Assembly: GCF_024436435.1 (NCBI RefSeq)
Contig: NZ_JAFMZP010000015.1
Location: 1-60,548, forward strand
Reading direction: 5' to 3'
Origin: Desertivirga xinjiangensis
GTDB taxonomy: Bacteria > Bacteroidota > Bacteroidia > Sphingobacteriales > Sphingobacteriaceae
DNA length: 60,548 bases
This document shows positions 15,191 to 23,072 of this stretch, in pieces. Position 1 is the first letter of the stretch. Every line of letters begins with the position of its first letter. The position numbers and the translations under genes were made by a program. A model generated the notes under the pieces. That model searched no databases, was not told where the DNA came from, and saw nothing but the letters and a program-made list of their open reading frames with translations.

Positions 15191-15529
15191 TTATGTATGA
15201 TGGCGATTATTTAGATCTTTATTCTTTCTCCTTATCCAAAATCTTATTGACAGGATGAGGGTCAATACAAATATAATGGGAATCGCTATAGTACATAGGC
15301 AAATCGCCCAGTAAGCTAAGATCCTCACTGCAGTTTCTGGCTGCCCGTTAATCATATCTTTAGAAATGAATATGACGCCATTATAGATGTAAAGAGAAAA
15401 AGAAGTTGCAAGAGCTACTACAGAATAATTTAAAGCTGTTTGAATATATTGTTTTAAGTATCTGCCTAAAATGCAGTAGGTTAGGATGTATGGAATAAGT
15501 AGGATTATGTATATGATTGCGATTTCCAT
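15191..15529 (-). CDS. Small polytopic membrane protein (112 aa)
   Basis: Three strongly hydrophobic segments (about residues 3-22, 31-52 and 66-97, the last long enough to be two passes) and a short basic C-terminus (RFWIRRKNKDLNNRHHT) place the tail in the cytosol. No family recognised. A TTAAAAGGT-type site (15569-15577) lies 38 bases upstream of the ATG. It probably shares a transcript with the DUF4348 lipoprotein gene downstream. Confidence 0.6.
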   Translation of the reverse strand: MEIAIIYIILLIPYILTYCILGRYLKQYIQTALNYSVVALATSFSLYIYNGVIFISKDMINGQPETAVRILAYWAICLCTIAIPIIFVLTLILSIRFWIRRKNKDLNNRHHT

Positions 15530-15568
15530 AATAGTTAATGAGACAGGGCAGAAAGAGGATGAATGTTT

Positions 15569-15577
15569 ACCTTTTAA
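15569..15577. promoter_or_regulatory. ACCTTTTAA motif upstream of 15191-15529
   Basis: An exact single copy of the island motif, 40 bases upstream of the start codon at 15529, without a clear second arm. Assigned only by its match and position. Confidence 0.35.
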
Positions 15578-15679
15578 TAGATTAACGTGTCAGGCAGTGC
15601 ATCTTAATTGGAAACTTTTGTTTATCTCTATAATATCAGTTCTTTTAAGGTGTCCAGTCGTACAATGTCTTAATCTCTT

Positions 15680-16252
15680 CTACCAAAATCTCCACCAATT
15701 CTGTTTCTTTACGGTTTTACCATAGCTTCCGCCAATCAGTATGTTGGAGTCAATGTCATATGTAAAGTCAACCCATTCATCAGAATCAAACATCGGGTCG
15801 AACGCAATTCCTGTTACAAGATTTCCTTCAACTTTTAAGACCTTCAGCCCATCCCAAGATATCCTTTCAGAATGCCAGTATTGGCCGCTTGAGTCGACTA
15901 CCGTTAAGCCAGTTTCGTCTTGTAGTACAACCCGTCTATCTTGAGTTATAAATGCTGCAGCATAAGCGCCTCCGAAAGCGGAAATTGGTTTGTTTTCTTC
16001 TGGGTCCATAATATAACACTGTCCATATGCAACTACCAAAAGATTTGATGTGTCATTAAGTTCAAATACTTCCGCTAGTTCAGACCAACCTGGTTTAAAG
16101 TTGGCAACCCAATCTGTTCCGTCTGATTTGTACAGACGAACGGGATAGCCTTCGGAATAATAAGGTTCGCCACTTTCGCTTACAGGAATGTACATTGGTC
16201 CATAAGCTGGTAATGAGTTCAGAATTTCATATCGTCTTCCAAAGTCTATCAC
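15680..16252 (-). CDS. Beta-rich hypothetical protein (190 aa)
   Basis: A 190-residue soluble protein opening with GTG at 16252 (no ATG until residue 20). The sequence consists of repeated beta blades of about 30-40 residues with Asp/Gly turns: YPVRLYKSDGTDWVANFK, NTSNLLVVAYGQCYIMD-like, AAAFITQDRRVVLQDETGL, NLVTGIAFDPMFD and SNILIGGSYGKTV. This suggests a small beta-propeller or WD-like protein. No catalytic motif or export signal. Function unknown. Confidence 0.6.
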   Translation of the reverse strand: MIDFGRRYEILNSLPAYGPMYIPVSESGEPYYSEGYPVRLYKSDGTDWVANFKPGWSELAEVFELNDTSNLLVVAYGQCYIMDPEENKPISAFGGAYAAAFITQDRRVVLQDETGLTVVDSSGQYWHSERISWDGLKVLKVEGNLVTGIAFDPMFDSDEWVDFTYDIDSNILIGGSYGKTVKKQNWWRFW

Positions 16253-16733
16253 TTAATTTATAGGTTTTACGATTATCTAAATAACTTGTATCCGCAACCG
16301 GATGTATGTATTGCTAAAATAGAAATATAAATGTAGGTGTTGGTGATTGATTTGCCTATAAAATTTTTTGTCCGCACTTAATTGGATTCCTTTATTGATT
16401 ATACGTGTACTTTGTAAATTCAGGTGTGACGTAAGTTTTAGATAAAATGGCATATATGTAATTTGGGTTTAATCCTGCTGGTTCCTATTAAAAGGTATAT
16501 GCTTCAAAATTAGCCATCGTTGAAATTTGACCTGTTTTGGAGATCAATGATAGAAGATTTTACCTTTTAATATATCAGGTCATAAAATTTCTGAAGCGTT
16601 TATAATAAGCATCAGGATGGCTCATGTGGTATTTCACTCCATTATATCAAATCATCAATTTTACCAGTTTAGATTCAAAACCGGAGAAAATGCAGTTTTA
16701 GCTTAAATCTTGGCAAAATAATTCATTTAAGCG
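16253..16733. promoter_or_regulatory. Gene-free region with two TTAAAAGGT-type sites
   Basis: About 480 bases without a convincing gene. TTAAAAGGT at 16488-16496 and ACCTTTTAA at 16562-16570 form a pair of oppositely oriented sites 65 bases apart. They could be an operator pair allowing looping. Nothing else is recognisable. Confidence 0.4.
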
Positions 16734-16755
16734 AAAAAACCTGCACAAGGCAGGT
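16734..16755 (-). terminator. Terminator after the SF2-like gene
   Basis: Minus-strand stem ACCTGC/GCAGGT (16739-16744 and 16750-16755) with a five-base loop, followed by a run of six T (complement of 16734-16739). It lies about 70 bases downstream of the stop at 16822. Confidence 0.7.
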
Positions 16756-16795
16756 CTTAAGTAAATATTAAAATTTAAAAAAAATAGTCAGACAC

Positions 16796-16844
16796 TTATT
16801 AACGGGTCTATAACCCACCTCTTAACTTTTGTCCAAATCAAAAT
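16796..16844. repeat. Copy 2 of the 50-base 3'-end element
   Basis: It covers the last codons, stop and 3' flank of the SF2-like gene and matches 5325-5374, including the GGGT-ctata-ACCC hairpin at 16803-16815. Here it is in what I take to be its native place. Confidence 0.55.
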
Positions 16845-18696
16845 TTTGTCTAAAATCCAAAATTATATATCCTTTTAACCAGTTTCCATTTTCATCTTTC
16901 CTTACATTGTCTCGTTCTGACAATATTGCTCCATTTCGCAAAAGTGATAGATTGGGTTTCAAACCTGCTACCTTAGTTTCACTTATGCCTCGTGAAAGAA
17001 TATCTTTAATTTCCTCACTTGTATACCCTTGATTTATGGTAAACTCTCTTTGGATATATTTTATTATAGGTAGCAACCGCTTTAGACCTTCTGCTTCATG
17101 CTGCTGAGCAACAATCGCTTTTATGTTAAAGTCAACTTCTTTGGCGTTTTTAAAGCCAAAGCTATCTATTATTCCCATTTGTTCGGGGTAAGTTAGGCGG
17201 AGCATCATTAGGTTGAAATGTAGTTCTATAGGGTCAGAGACGGTATTTACGACCTCTTTGACTTTCCTTCCCACGAAGTCATTCAAAGTTTCTGTTTTGG
17301 TATTTTCGCCGATTTCCAGAGTTTCTAAGTCTGATAGTGTGTAGCTGACATAACGAGAATCTGGAGCAACAGAAAAGTGCTCAAGCGCATCGTATTGGCT
17401 TTTTAACGATCTGTTCCATTTATAATAGCCTTTAACCTTCTCTTCATTAACAAAGTTATCGACCATGAAGTGGTTTCTGTCAAGCGTACCCTCTTTTAGG
17501 AAGTAGCTAAAGCCGTTTAGATTTAAAATCTCCTTGATGAACTCATTAAAGTACTCCAAATGTGACTTTGGACGAAAACGAACAATAAATCTGTGCAACC
17601 TTTCCTTGTCCCGAAGAATTTCCAGGATTTCGTTCCTGCTATAGCTGGTAAATGCTGAATTGTAATTTGAAATGTGGATAACGTCTTTCTTGACAGTTAT
17701 CTTTGGGTCTTCCGGTGCTCTAAACCTTCCACAGATTTGAATTGCCTCTGTGTTTGGATCAATAGTGGAGTGCTGAACTGCAACTACATCCGATATCATT
17801 ATGATAATAGGATCGCACTTATAAAGCTCGTAGTCAATATCTACAGCAGAGAAGAAACGGCTGGTTAAGAAATTGTATTTTGTCAGAGAGTCACCTATCT
17901 TATAGTAGGCATTCTCAACATTGTTTCTTTTCAATTCCTTAGTGCTCTTTTCAGAGCAGAAAACAGAATGATCTGAAAGATTGAGACCTTTAATTATGTT
18001 TTTAATCCGGCTGGTTGACTTGAAGAAAATAAAAAATTTTCTGTCCTTATTCTCAGGGTGTGCATTATACTGATCTAAAATCTGTTTCAGGAGAAACGTA
18101 ACGTTATTGGTTGTGAAAACCTGAATATCACTTTTAAAGTCGTAGTCTGGTTTTATTAAAGAATGTGTGAAGTCTTTAAATCTGGGATCACTTGGAATTA
18201 TCGGAGTTGCAGATACGAATGCTTTGTTATCGAACAAAAAAAAGTCATCAATAGGATTAATGACACCTGGCCTGAAATTGACATCCTGAATTGCTTTTTC
18301 ACATTCATCGAATAGAAGGAAGTAATCTTTTATCCTTGATTCTCCTATTGCTTCAGCCACTTTATGATACCCTTCTGGTGTAACAAGAATTTTTTTATAT
18401 CCTTCGCAATTTTCAAGATACCACTTTATATCGTCGATCTCAACGCCTTCGTAAACACCCATTATTTTCTTATGCTTATGCTTCTTTCCGTTGTACTTAG
18501 CACACTTTCCTGAAATTACAGGAACATTAGGTTCAATAATTATACTGTGTCGTGGGAATATGATCTCAAGTGTGGTGGCTCCACACCCAGGAATGTACTT
18601 ATGATAAATGGCATCTGTTTGAAGTCCTGTTGATTCAAAAGGCTCTAGTTTAGCCAAAAACTGTCCTTTAGAAAGCCAATGTGTTTCTGTTTTCAT
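16822..18696 (-). CDS. SF2-helicase-like protein lacking the Walker A lysine
   Basis: A 624-residue protein with the motif order of a superfamily 2 helicase. A P-loop-like segment IPGCGATTLEI lies at about 35-45, where the invariant Lys of GxGKT is Ala. LLFDECEKAI (about 125-134) is a DExx Walker B, FVSATPIIPS (about 161-170) is motif III, and HSTIDPNTEAIQICGRFRAPE (about 312-332) resembles motifs V/VI with the Arg finger. Segments such as SIIIEPNVPVISGK follow motif I. The overall layout recalls origin-binding-protein-type SF2 enzymes, but this is weak. The C-terminal 250 residues match nothing I know. It lies in the integrase-proximal core of the island, so a role in element replication or maintenance is likely (inference). 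Confidence 0.65.
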   Translation of the reverse strand: MKTETHWLSKGQFLAKLEPFESTGLQTDAIYHKYIPGCGATTLEIIFPRHSIIIEPNVPVISGKCAKYNGKKHKHKKIMGVYEGVEIDDIKWYLENCEGYKKILVTPEGYHKVAEAIGESRIKDYFLLFDECEKAIQDVNFRPGVINPIDDFFLFDNKAFVSATPIIPSDPRFKDFTHSLIKPDYDFKSDIQVFTTNNVTFLLKQILDQYNAHPENKDRKFFIFFKSTSRIKNIIKGLNLSDHSVFCSEKSTKELKRNNVENAYYKIGDSLTKYNFLTSRFFSAVDIDYELYKCDPIIIMISDVVAVQHSTIDPNTEAIQICGRFRAPEDPKITVKKDVIHISNYNSAFTSYSRNEILEILRDKERLHRFIVRFRPKSHLEYFNEFIKEILNLNGFSYFLKEGTLDRNHFMVDNFVNEEKVKGYYKWNRSLKSQYDALEHFSVAPDSRYVSYTLSDLETLEIGENTKTETLNDFVGRKVKEVVNTVSDPIELHFNLMMLRLTYPEQMGIIDSFGFKNAKEVDFNIKAIVAQQHEAEGLKRLLPIIKYIQREFTINQGYTSEEIKDILSRGISETKVAGLKPNLSLLRNGAILSERDNVRKDENGNWLKGYIILDFRQNFDLDKS

Positions 18697-18707
18697 TCTT
18701 TAAAAAA

Positions 18708-18716
18708 TTAAAAGGT
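18708..18716. promoter_or_regulatory. TTAAAAGGT motif directly upstream of the SF2-like gene
   Basis: An exact copy of the island motif 11 bases upstream of the ATG at 18696. This position could block translation or transcription if a regulator binds it. A hairpin (arms 18723-18732 and 18738-18747, AAGGAGTAGG/CCTACTCCTT) lies just upstream. Confidence 0.4.
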
Positions 18717-18758
18717 GTAGGGAAGGAGTAGGAGAACCCTACTCCTTCATCAGAAAAG

Positions 18759-19190
18759 TTAATTAGAAGCTACTTCTAGGCTCTCGATTCGTTCAGCTTC
18801 GTCCATTAGATCCTTTAAAGTGAAATCTGTTGACACTTTAAGCTTTTGATACCTCTTGAAAAATTCTAATAATTTGTCAGAAAAGACGTCTACACGGTAT
18901 CCCTGAACACCTCTGGGCAACTTTACTGACACCCAGATGTATGGTGCACCAGATCTTTTGTCATTGGTAGTTTTAAGCACACCGTCTATAGGCCAGCCTT
19001 CTTTCAGGTTTTGCCACATCTCTTCATGTTCACTAAACTTGATTGGGGTAGCTTTCATTGGATCGTAAAAGTCCAAGAAGGGAGTGGCATTTGAAATACC
19101 ATCTGAATTGTTTTCAAGGAAAAATCCTTTTGCTGATAATTTAGCACCGAAACCTTGTTCCGAACCACTAGTTTTTCTTTGCTTACGCAT
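18759..19190 (-). CDS. Hypothetical protein of the element core (143 aa)
   Basis: A soluble protein with a basic start (MRKQRKTSGSEQGFGAKLSA). A central domain follows, rich in beta and turn residues (FLDFYDPMKATPIKFSEHEE, YIWVSVKLPRGVQGYRVDVF), and then a C-terminal helix (SDKLLEFFKRYQKLK, DLMDEAERIESLE). It might be a small nucleic-acid-binding protein, but no motif proves it. It lies 62 bases upstream of the SF2-like gene, separated by a hairpin at 18723-18747, and probably belongs to the same functional group. Confidence 0.55.
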   Translation of the reverse strand: MRKQRKTSGSEQGFGAKLSAKGFFLENNSDGISNATPFLDFYDPMKATPIKFSEHEEMWQNLKEGWPIDGVLKTTNDKRSGAPYIWVSVKLPRGVQGYRVDVFSDKLLEFFKRYQKLKVSTDFTLKDLMDEAERIESLEVASN

Positions 19191-19230
19191 GGTTAAAAAT
19201 TATGATGCAAAGAAACTCAGACGTTGAATC

Positions 19231-20107
19231 TTAATTAGGAGTACTACTTTTAGAATTTTTGTCTTTGGTACTCCTTTTTTTAAGGTTCCATTTTATATAG
19301 TTCTTAAGGGCTGTTCTCATTTTACCTATAGCATCATTATCTGCCTGCAATTCGTCTTCATTAACCTTTGGAAATAATTCAAGAATAGTCAAAGTCTCAT
19401 AAAAAAATTCGAGTTGCTTATCTGAAAAGTTCTTATTTTCTTTCGTCTTTAGGATTGTTTCATCGTTTAAATAGGGCCTGAGCTGAAAAACGCAAAGCTC
19501 CGCAACCAATCTTCGTTTTAGTTGTTTTATGTCCCACAATTCCATCTCTACAAAGGATTTAAGTTTAACAGGGTCGAGATTGTATGTTCCATCTACTTCC
19601 ATCTGTGTATAAAAGATGGTCTTCAATACTCCAAAATCAGTCACCTTGTATCGTCCTTTGATAACTGCATCTAAAAATGATTCTTTTATAAAGTTTATTA
19701 CTTTTTTATTGGCTATTGTAACACCTTCCTTTTTTTTGGTTGATTTTACTTCAAAAGCAATATCATCGCCATTTTTTTTTTTCGTTGAAGAAAAGAATAA
19801 GCTCTGCCAGATCCTTCAATGATTGATTAAAATTATTTTGTTCTTCGGCTGCCAATAGGGAAGCTTCAATCGATTTATGGGCATTTAACAGAATAAACAT
19901 CAAATTGTCTACATGTTCCTTTCCCACAAAGTATTCAATGGAAATCCTCAACTCTCTATTAATAGCTTCTATCGTTTCCTCATAAAAAAAATCAGCTTCA
20001 ATTAAATGTCCCTTTGAAAAGTTGGTTCTCATTTCATCCGGGGAATAATCGAATACAAAATATTTACTTAAAATGTTATAGTTAGGCTTAAGTATAAAAT
20101 AATCCAT
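19231..20107 (-). pseudogene. Unknown gene split by an 11-base A run (frameshift or slippage)
   Basis: Two frames belong together. The first (ATG at 20107, MDYFILKPNYNILSKYF...) reads through residue 111 and stops at 19763 just past 11 consecutive A (coding strand; T 19772-19782). The second frame is open from the run to 19231 and continues NGDDIAFEVKSTKKKEGVTI, then ANKKVINFIKESFLDAVIKG and on into a 130-residue C-terminal part. Removing one A joins them into a protein of about 290 residues. The product is helical with a Lys-rich tail (KKRSTKDKNSKSS); no family recognised. Polymerase slippage on the A run, real inactivation, or a sequencing error would all look the same. Confidence 0.6.
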
Positions 20108-20162
20108 AGGCACGAAGATAAATACAGCGGAAATAATAAATACTCCCGCTGCTTAAAAAATA

Positions 20163-21458
20163 TTAAAAGTCAAATATCTTGCTTTCCAATTCAGTAATCA
20201 CACCTTTCTCAAATTCGTCGAGATATGTTTGAGTCATTTCTTCAGTGGAATGGCCTAAAGCCTCACTGATATATGATGTAGCAACACCGGATCGTTTCAG
20301 ACTGGTGGCATAACTGTGACGACTTACGTAAGTTGTGAGTTTTAGTCCTTCTTCGCCAATCAGCTTTGCAATTTCTTTCAAGCTGTCATTTACCTTCTTA
20401 ATAGCGGTCTTTTTTCGAGTGTACTTTTGTTTAAGAGTCCTATGGATGAGATCATTGTAAATAGGAAAGATGTAGCTGCTTTTGTTTTGATAATGTGTTT
20501 TATAAAAATCTATAATAACCTGAGCATGTTGGTTAACTGGAATGTCAAAGGGCTGTCCGGTTTTCCTTCGTATGTAATGAATCTCATTGTCTTCAATATC
20601 AGACCATTTGAGACTGGCAATATCAACGAAGTTCATCCCTCTGGTATAAAAGCTAAATAAGAATATGTTCTTAGCTAAATGTAACGCAGAACCATCTTCC
20701 ACCGCTAACCTCTTAACCTTTGAAATTAAATCAATAGAAACAGCTCGCTTACGGGTTTTATGGTTTAATCGTCGATTCACGGAGTACTTTTTCTCTCCAA
20801 ATGGATAGTTTTCAGCTTTGAAAAGTTTATCTGCTATGGCAAGGTTTATCGCCCTCTGGATTGTTCTTAGTCTTACGCTTATAGAAGTGTCTTTGTTTTT
20901 CTTTTGAGTTCTTAACCAAACTTCGTAAGCTTCCAGGAATTTCACGTTTACGTCGGTCAGTAACGCTTCAGGCTTATACTGTTTAAGGCTACTCAACGTT
21001 GATGAAAATACTTCTGCAAGTCCCAGCTTTTGGTTTTGCTCTAGTTCTTCAATTACGGACTGAAAGTGTTCGGTTAAGTAGATGTTGTTTTTATTCTTCT
21101 TCTTAGATTTTCTTGGACCAGTTCTTATGTCTGCTTCAAATCGCTCGAAGCAAAAATCTTCTCCTTCATTATCGTAATCCTTTAGAAGGTCTTTGGCTAA
21201 AGTCAATTTTTGTGATAAGATTTCATTAAGTTCTTTAAACTGAGGTACAGCCTTTAGAAAGCGACCGAGTCCGTTGTCTTCAGCTTGTGCAGGACGCCAC
21301 TGTTCAACACTCGCTTTAAATTTTAATGTAAGGTCAGAGACTAAGCTGCTGAGAGTATAGTATTTACTTACTCTTTCATGTGTCACTCTTAATGCTACTG
21401 CAAATTCATTGTTTGATAGTTTTTGTTTGGTTTTTAAAACGATAGCAACTGAAGCCAT
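20163..21458 (-). CDS. Tyrosine recombinase/integrase of the island
   Basis: A 431-residue site-specific recombinase. All active-site landmarks are present: Arg in FSFYTRGMNFVDIASLKW (about residue 273), Lys in IRRKTGQPFD (about 298), H-x-x-R in YVSRHSYATSLKRSG (about 381), His in ALGHSTEEM (about 404) and the nucleophile Tyr in TQTYLDEFEKG (about 413). The N-terminal 110 residues form the arm-binding domain and 125-215 the core-binding SAM-like domain (phage_int_SAM type), as usual in Bacteroidota elements. It faces the 3' end of tRNA-Val 150 bases away, the usual target of such enzymes, so it most likely integrates and excises this island. Confidence 0.95.
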   Translation of the reverse strand: MASVAIVLKTKQKLSNNEFAVALRVTHERVSKYYTLSSLVSDLTLKFKASVEQWRPAQAEDNGLGRFLKAVPQFKELNEILSQKLTLAKDLLKDYDNEGEDFCFERFEADIRTGPRKSKKKNKNNIYLTEHFQSVIEELEQNQKLGLAEVFSSTLSSLKQYKPEALLTDVNVKFLEAYEVWLRTQKKNKDTSISVRLRTIQRAINLAIADKLFKAENYPFGEKKYSVNRRLNHKTRKRAVSIDLISKVKRLAVEDGSALHLAKNIFLFSFYTRGMNFVDIASLKWSDIEDNEIHYIRRKTGQPFDIPVNQHAQVIIDFYKTHYQNKSSYIFPIYNDLIHRTLKQKYTRKKTAIKKVNDSLKEIAKLIGEEGLKLTTYVSRHSYATSLKRSGVATSYISEALGHSTEEMTQTYLDEFEKGVITELESKIFDF

Positions 21459-21560
21459 AAATGGAGTTTAGCAGCAGCAGCACTGATTTTCGAGGTCAAC
21501 AAAAAGGTCAACAAAGAGGAAACAAAGTAGTAAACAACTCCTACCATTCCCCCAAACAAA

Positions 21561-21601
21561 AAAGCCCATCAAATCCCCCAACGGGTCTCCAAATGGGCTT
21601 T
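21561..21601 (-). terminator. Terminator downstream of tRNA-Val
   Basis: Minus-strand arms AAAGCCCAT (21593-21601) and ATGGGCTTT (21561-21569), with a run of T beyond, form a stem about 10 bases past the tRNA 3' end. It also overlaps the presumed attachment region between tRNA-Val and the integrase. Confidence 0.65.
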
Positions 21602-21609
21602 ACATTCTG

Positions 21610-21684
21610 TGGGAGTTACTGGGCTCGAACCAGTGACCCCTACCTTGTCGAGGTAGTGCTCTAAACCAACTGAGCTAAACTCCC
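21610..21684 (-). tRNA. tRNA-Val(GAC), probable island attachment site
   Basis: The complete cloverleaf reads on the minus strand: acceptor GGGAGTT/AACTCCC, D-arm TAGCTCAG...GAGC, anticodon stem CTACC/GGTAG around TCGACAA (anticodon GAC), and GGTTCGAGCCC T-arm. CCA is not encoded. Its 3' end points at the integrase, the arrangement expected of a tRNA used as attB. A second copy of its 3' half (the other att site) is not in the window, so the element extends left beyond base 1. Confidence 0.9.
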
Positions 21685-21690
21685 TTAGTT

Positions 21691-21723
21691 AAAAAGCCCT
21701 TCAGCTAGCTGAAAGGCTTTTTT
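21691..21723 (-). terminator. Terminator between tRNA-Ala and tRNA-Val
   Basis: AAGCC.TTCAG / CTGAA.GGCTT hairpin flanked by A and T runs on either side, so it works in both directions. It separates the two tRNA genes into individual transcripts. Confidence 0.7.
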
Positions 21724-21726
21724 CGG

Positions 21727-21800
<74 letters not shown>

Positions 21801-22206
21801 GAATTAGAGATTGCAATAATGAGGATTTAAAACGCTTTTTGCAAATCGTAATTCAAGTTTTTTTTTAAAAAAGCGAGAGCATTTGCACCAACATGAGCCT
21901 TACCATTATTTAAACTAACTGTTCTGAGGTAGCTTGTGAACAATACGTACTATCTTGTATTGTTCCGGATCATCAATATCTATAGACTAGTTCCTGTCCC
22001 TAAACTCGACTGGAAAAGAGTGCATTGTACCTGACCCATCCGTTAACCTTCAGACAATTTTATTAACAGACAAAAACAAGATTAGCTACCTGTAGTTTCC
22101 GGGTATTTTCCAGACTAACAGTCTTTCCTGCATAAAAACCTTGTTCTCAAAAACTAAATCGATTTTATACCCTTTATCCGGATTTAAAAGCCTATCATTA
22201 CATCAA
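21801..22206. other. Gene-free region upstream of the stressosome operon
   Basis: About 400 bases containing no gene. It must hold the promoters for tRNA-Ala (minus) and the stressosome operon (plus). I found no box pair that fits the phylum consensus well enough to place either. Confidence 0.5.
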
Positions 22207-23070
22207 ATGGAATACAACATCCCCAAACTTCTTCAGAAGAACAGAAAAAATATTATCGAATTGTGGGTCAAAAATCAGTTATCTGAGGCAGGCTTAAGAG
22301 AGGATCTGATGTCGAACGAGGATCTCAGGCAGCAGTCTGAAGAGTTGGTAGATTCTTTTGTAGATAATTTAACTCAGGAAAACATCAGCGATGCTCAGTC
22401 TCCGGACTTTGATACTGTGGTTGAAATCTTGTCTGGCATTTCTATTACAAGGGCAAGGCAAGGTTTTAGTCCCCGTGAAACAGGTGTTTTCATCCAGGGG
22501 TTAAAACAGGCTCTGATTGAGCTAATGGAACAGGAAATTAATAATGATCCGGCTACACTCTTAAAAGGTACCCTTCAGATCATTCGGCTCTTAGATAGCT
22601 TCAGTATCATAACCTTCGAAACCTTCATTAAAGGACGCGAAGAAGTGATCTTAAGACAAACAGACGAGATGGCAGAGATTTCAACTCCGGTGATAAGAGT
22701 TTGGGATGGTATTCTGGCATTGCCGATCATTGGGACCCTCGATAGTGCCCGAACCCAGGTAGTTATGGAAAACCTTCTGGAAGAGATTGTTGCCACTGGA
22801 AGTAGTATTGCAATACTAGATATTTCGGGTGTGCCCGCGGTGGATTCTCTTGTGGCACAGCATTTAATAAAAACGGTAAGTGCTACACGGCTGATGGGTG
22901 CAGAATGTATCATAAGTGGTATCCGTCCGGAAATCGCTCAAACGATTGTACATTTAGGGATTGACCTTTCTACCATTGTTACTAAAGCTACTTTAGCAAA
23001 TGCCTTAAAGTTCTCTTTCCAGTCCCTAAAGCTGGAAGTACGACGCACTCAAGACTCTAAAACACAATAG
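22207..23070 (+). CDS. rsbR: RsbR-like stressosome co-antagonist (STAS domain)
   Basis: Start chosen at ATG 22207 (MEYNIPKLLQKNRKNIIELW); an upstream in-frame ATG at 22141 adds 22 residues of unlikely sequence. Residues 5-160 resemble the RsbRD_N/non-globin N-domain of RsbR paralogues. Residues 170-285 are a STAS domain (WDGILALPIIGTLDSARTQV, then ILDISGVPAVDSLVAQHLIK, GIRPEIAQTIVHLGID). The Thr of EIAQTIV matches the phosphorylated Thr205 position of RsbRA; the Thr171 position is Ser (VDS). With RsbS it would form the stressosome core that holds RsbT. First gene of a five-gene operon. Confidence 0.85.
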   Translation: MEYNIPKLLQKNRKNIIELWVKNQLSEAGLREDLMSNEDLRQQSEELVDSFVDNLTQENISDAQSPDFDTVVEILSGISITRARQGFSPRETGVFIQGLKQALIELMEQEINNDPATLLKGTLQIIRLLDSFSIITFETFIKGREEVILRQTDEMAEISTPVIRVWDGILALPIIGTLDSARTQVVMENLLEEIVATGSSIAILDISGVPAVDSLVAQHLIKTVSATRLMGAECIISGIRPEIAQTIVHLGIDLSTIVTKATLANALKFSFQSLKLEVRRTQDSKTQ

Positions 23071-23072
23071 TA

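Noticed and set aside
19231-19644. A separate 137-residue gene starting at a GTG
   Set aside because: The frame is open well upstream of that GTG, to the poly-A run, so it is the second half of a split gene.
21461-21664. A 67-residue frame between integrase and tRNA-Val
   Set aside because: It runs into the tRNA and its terminator on the opposite strand; better read as the attachment region.
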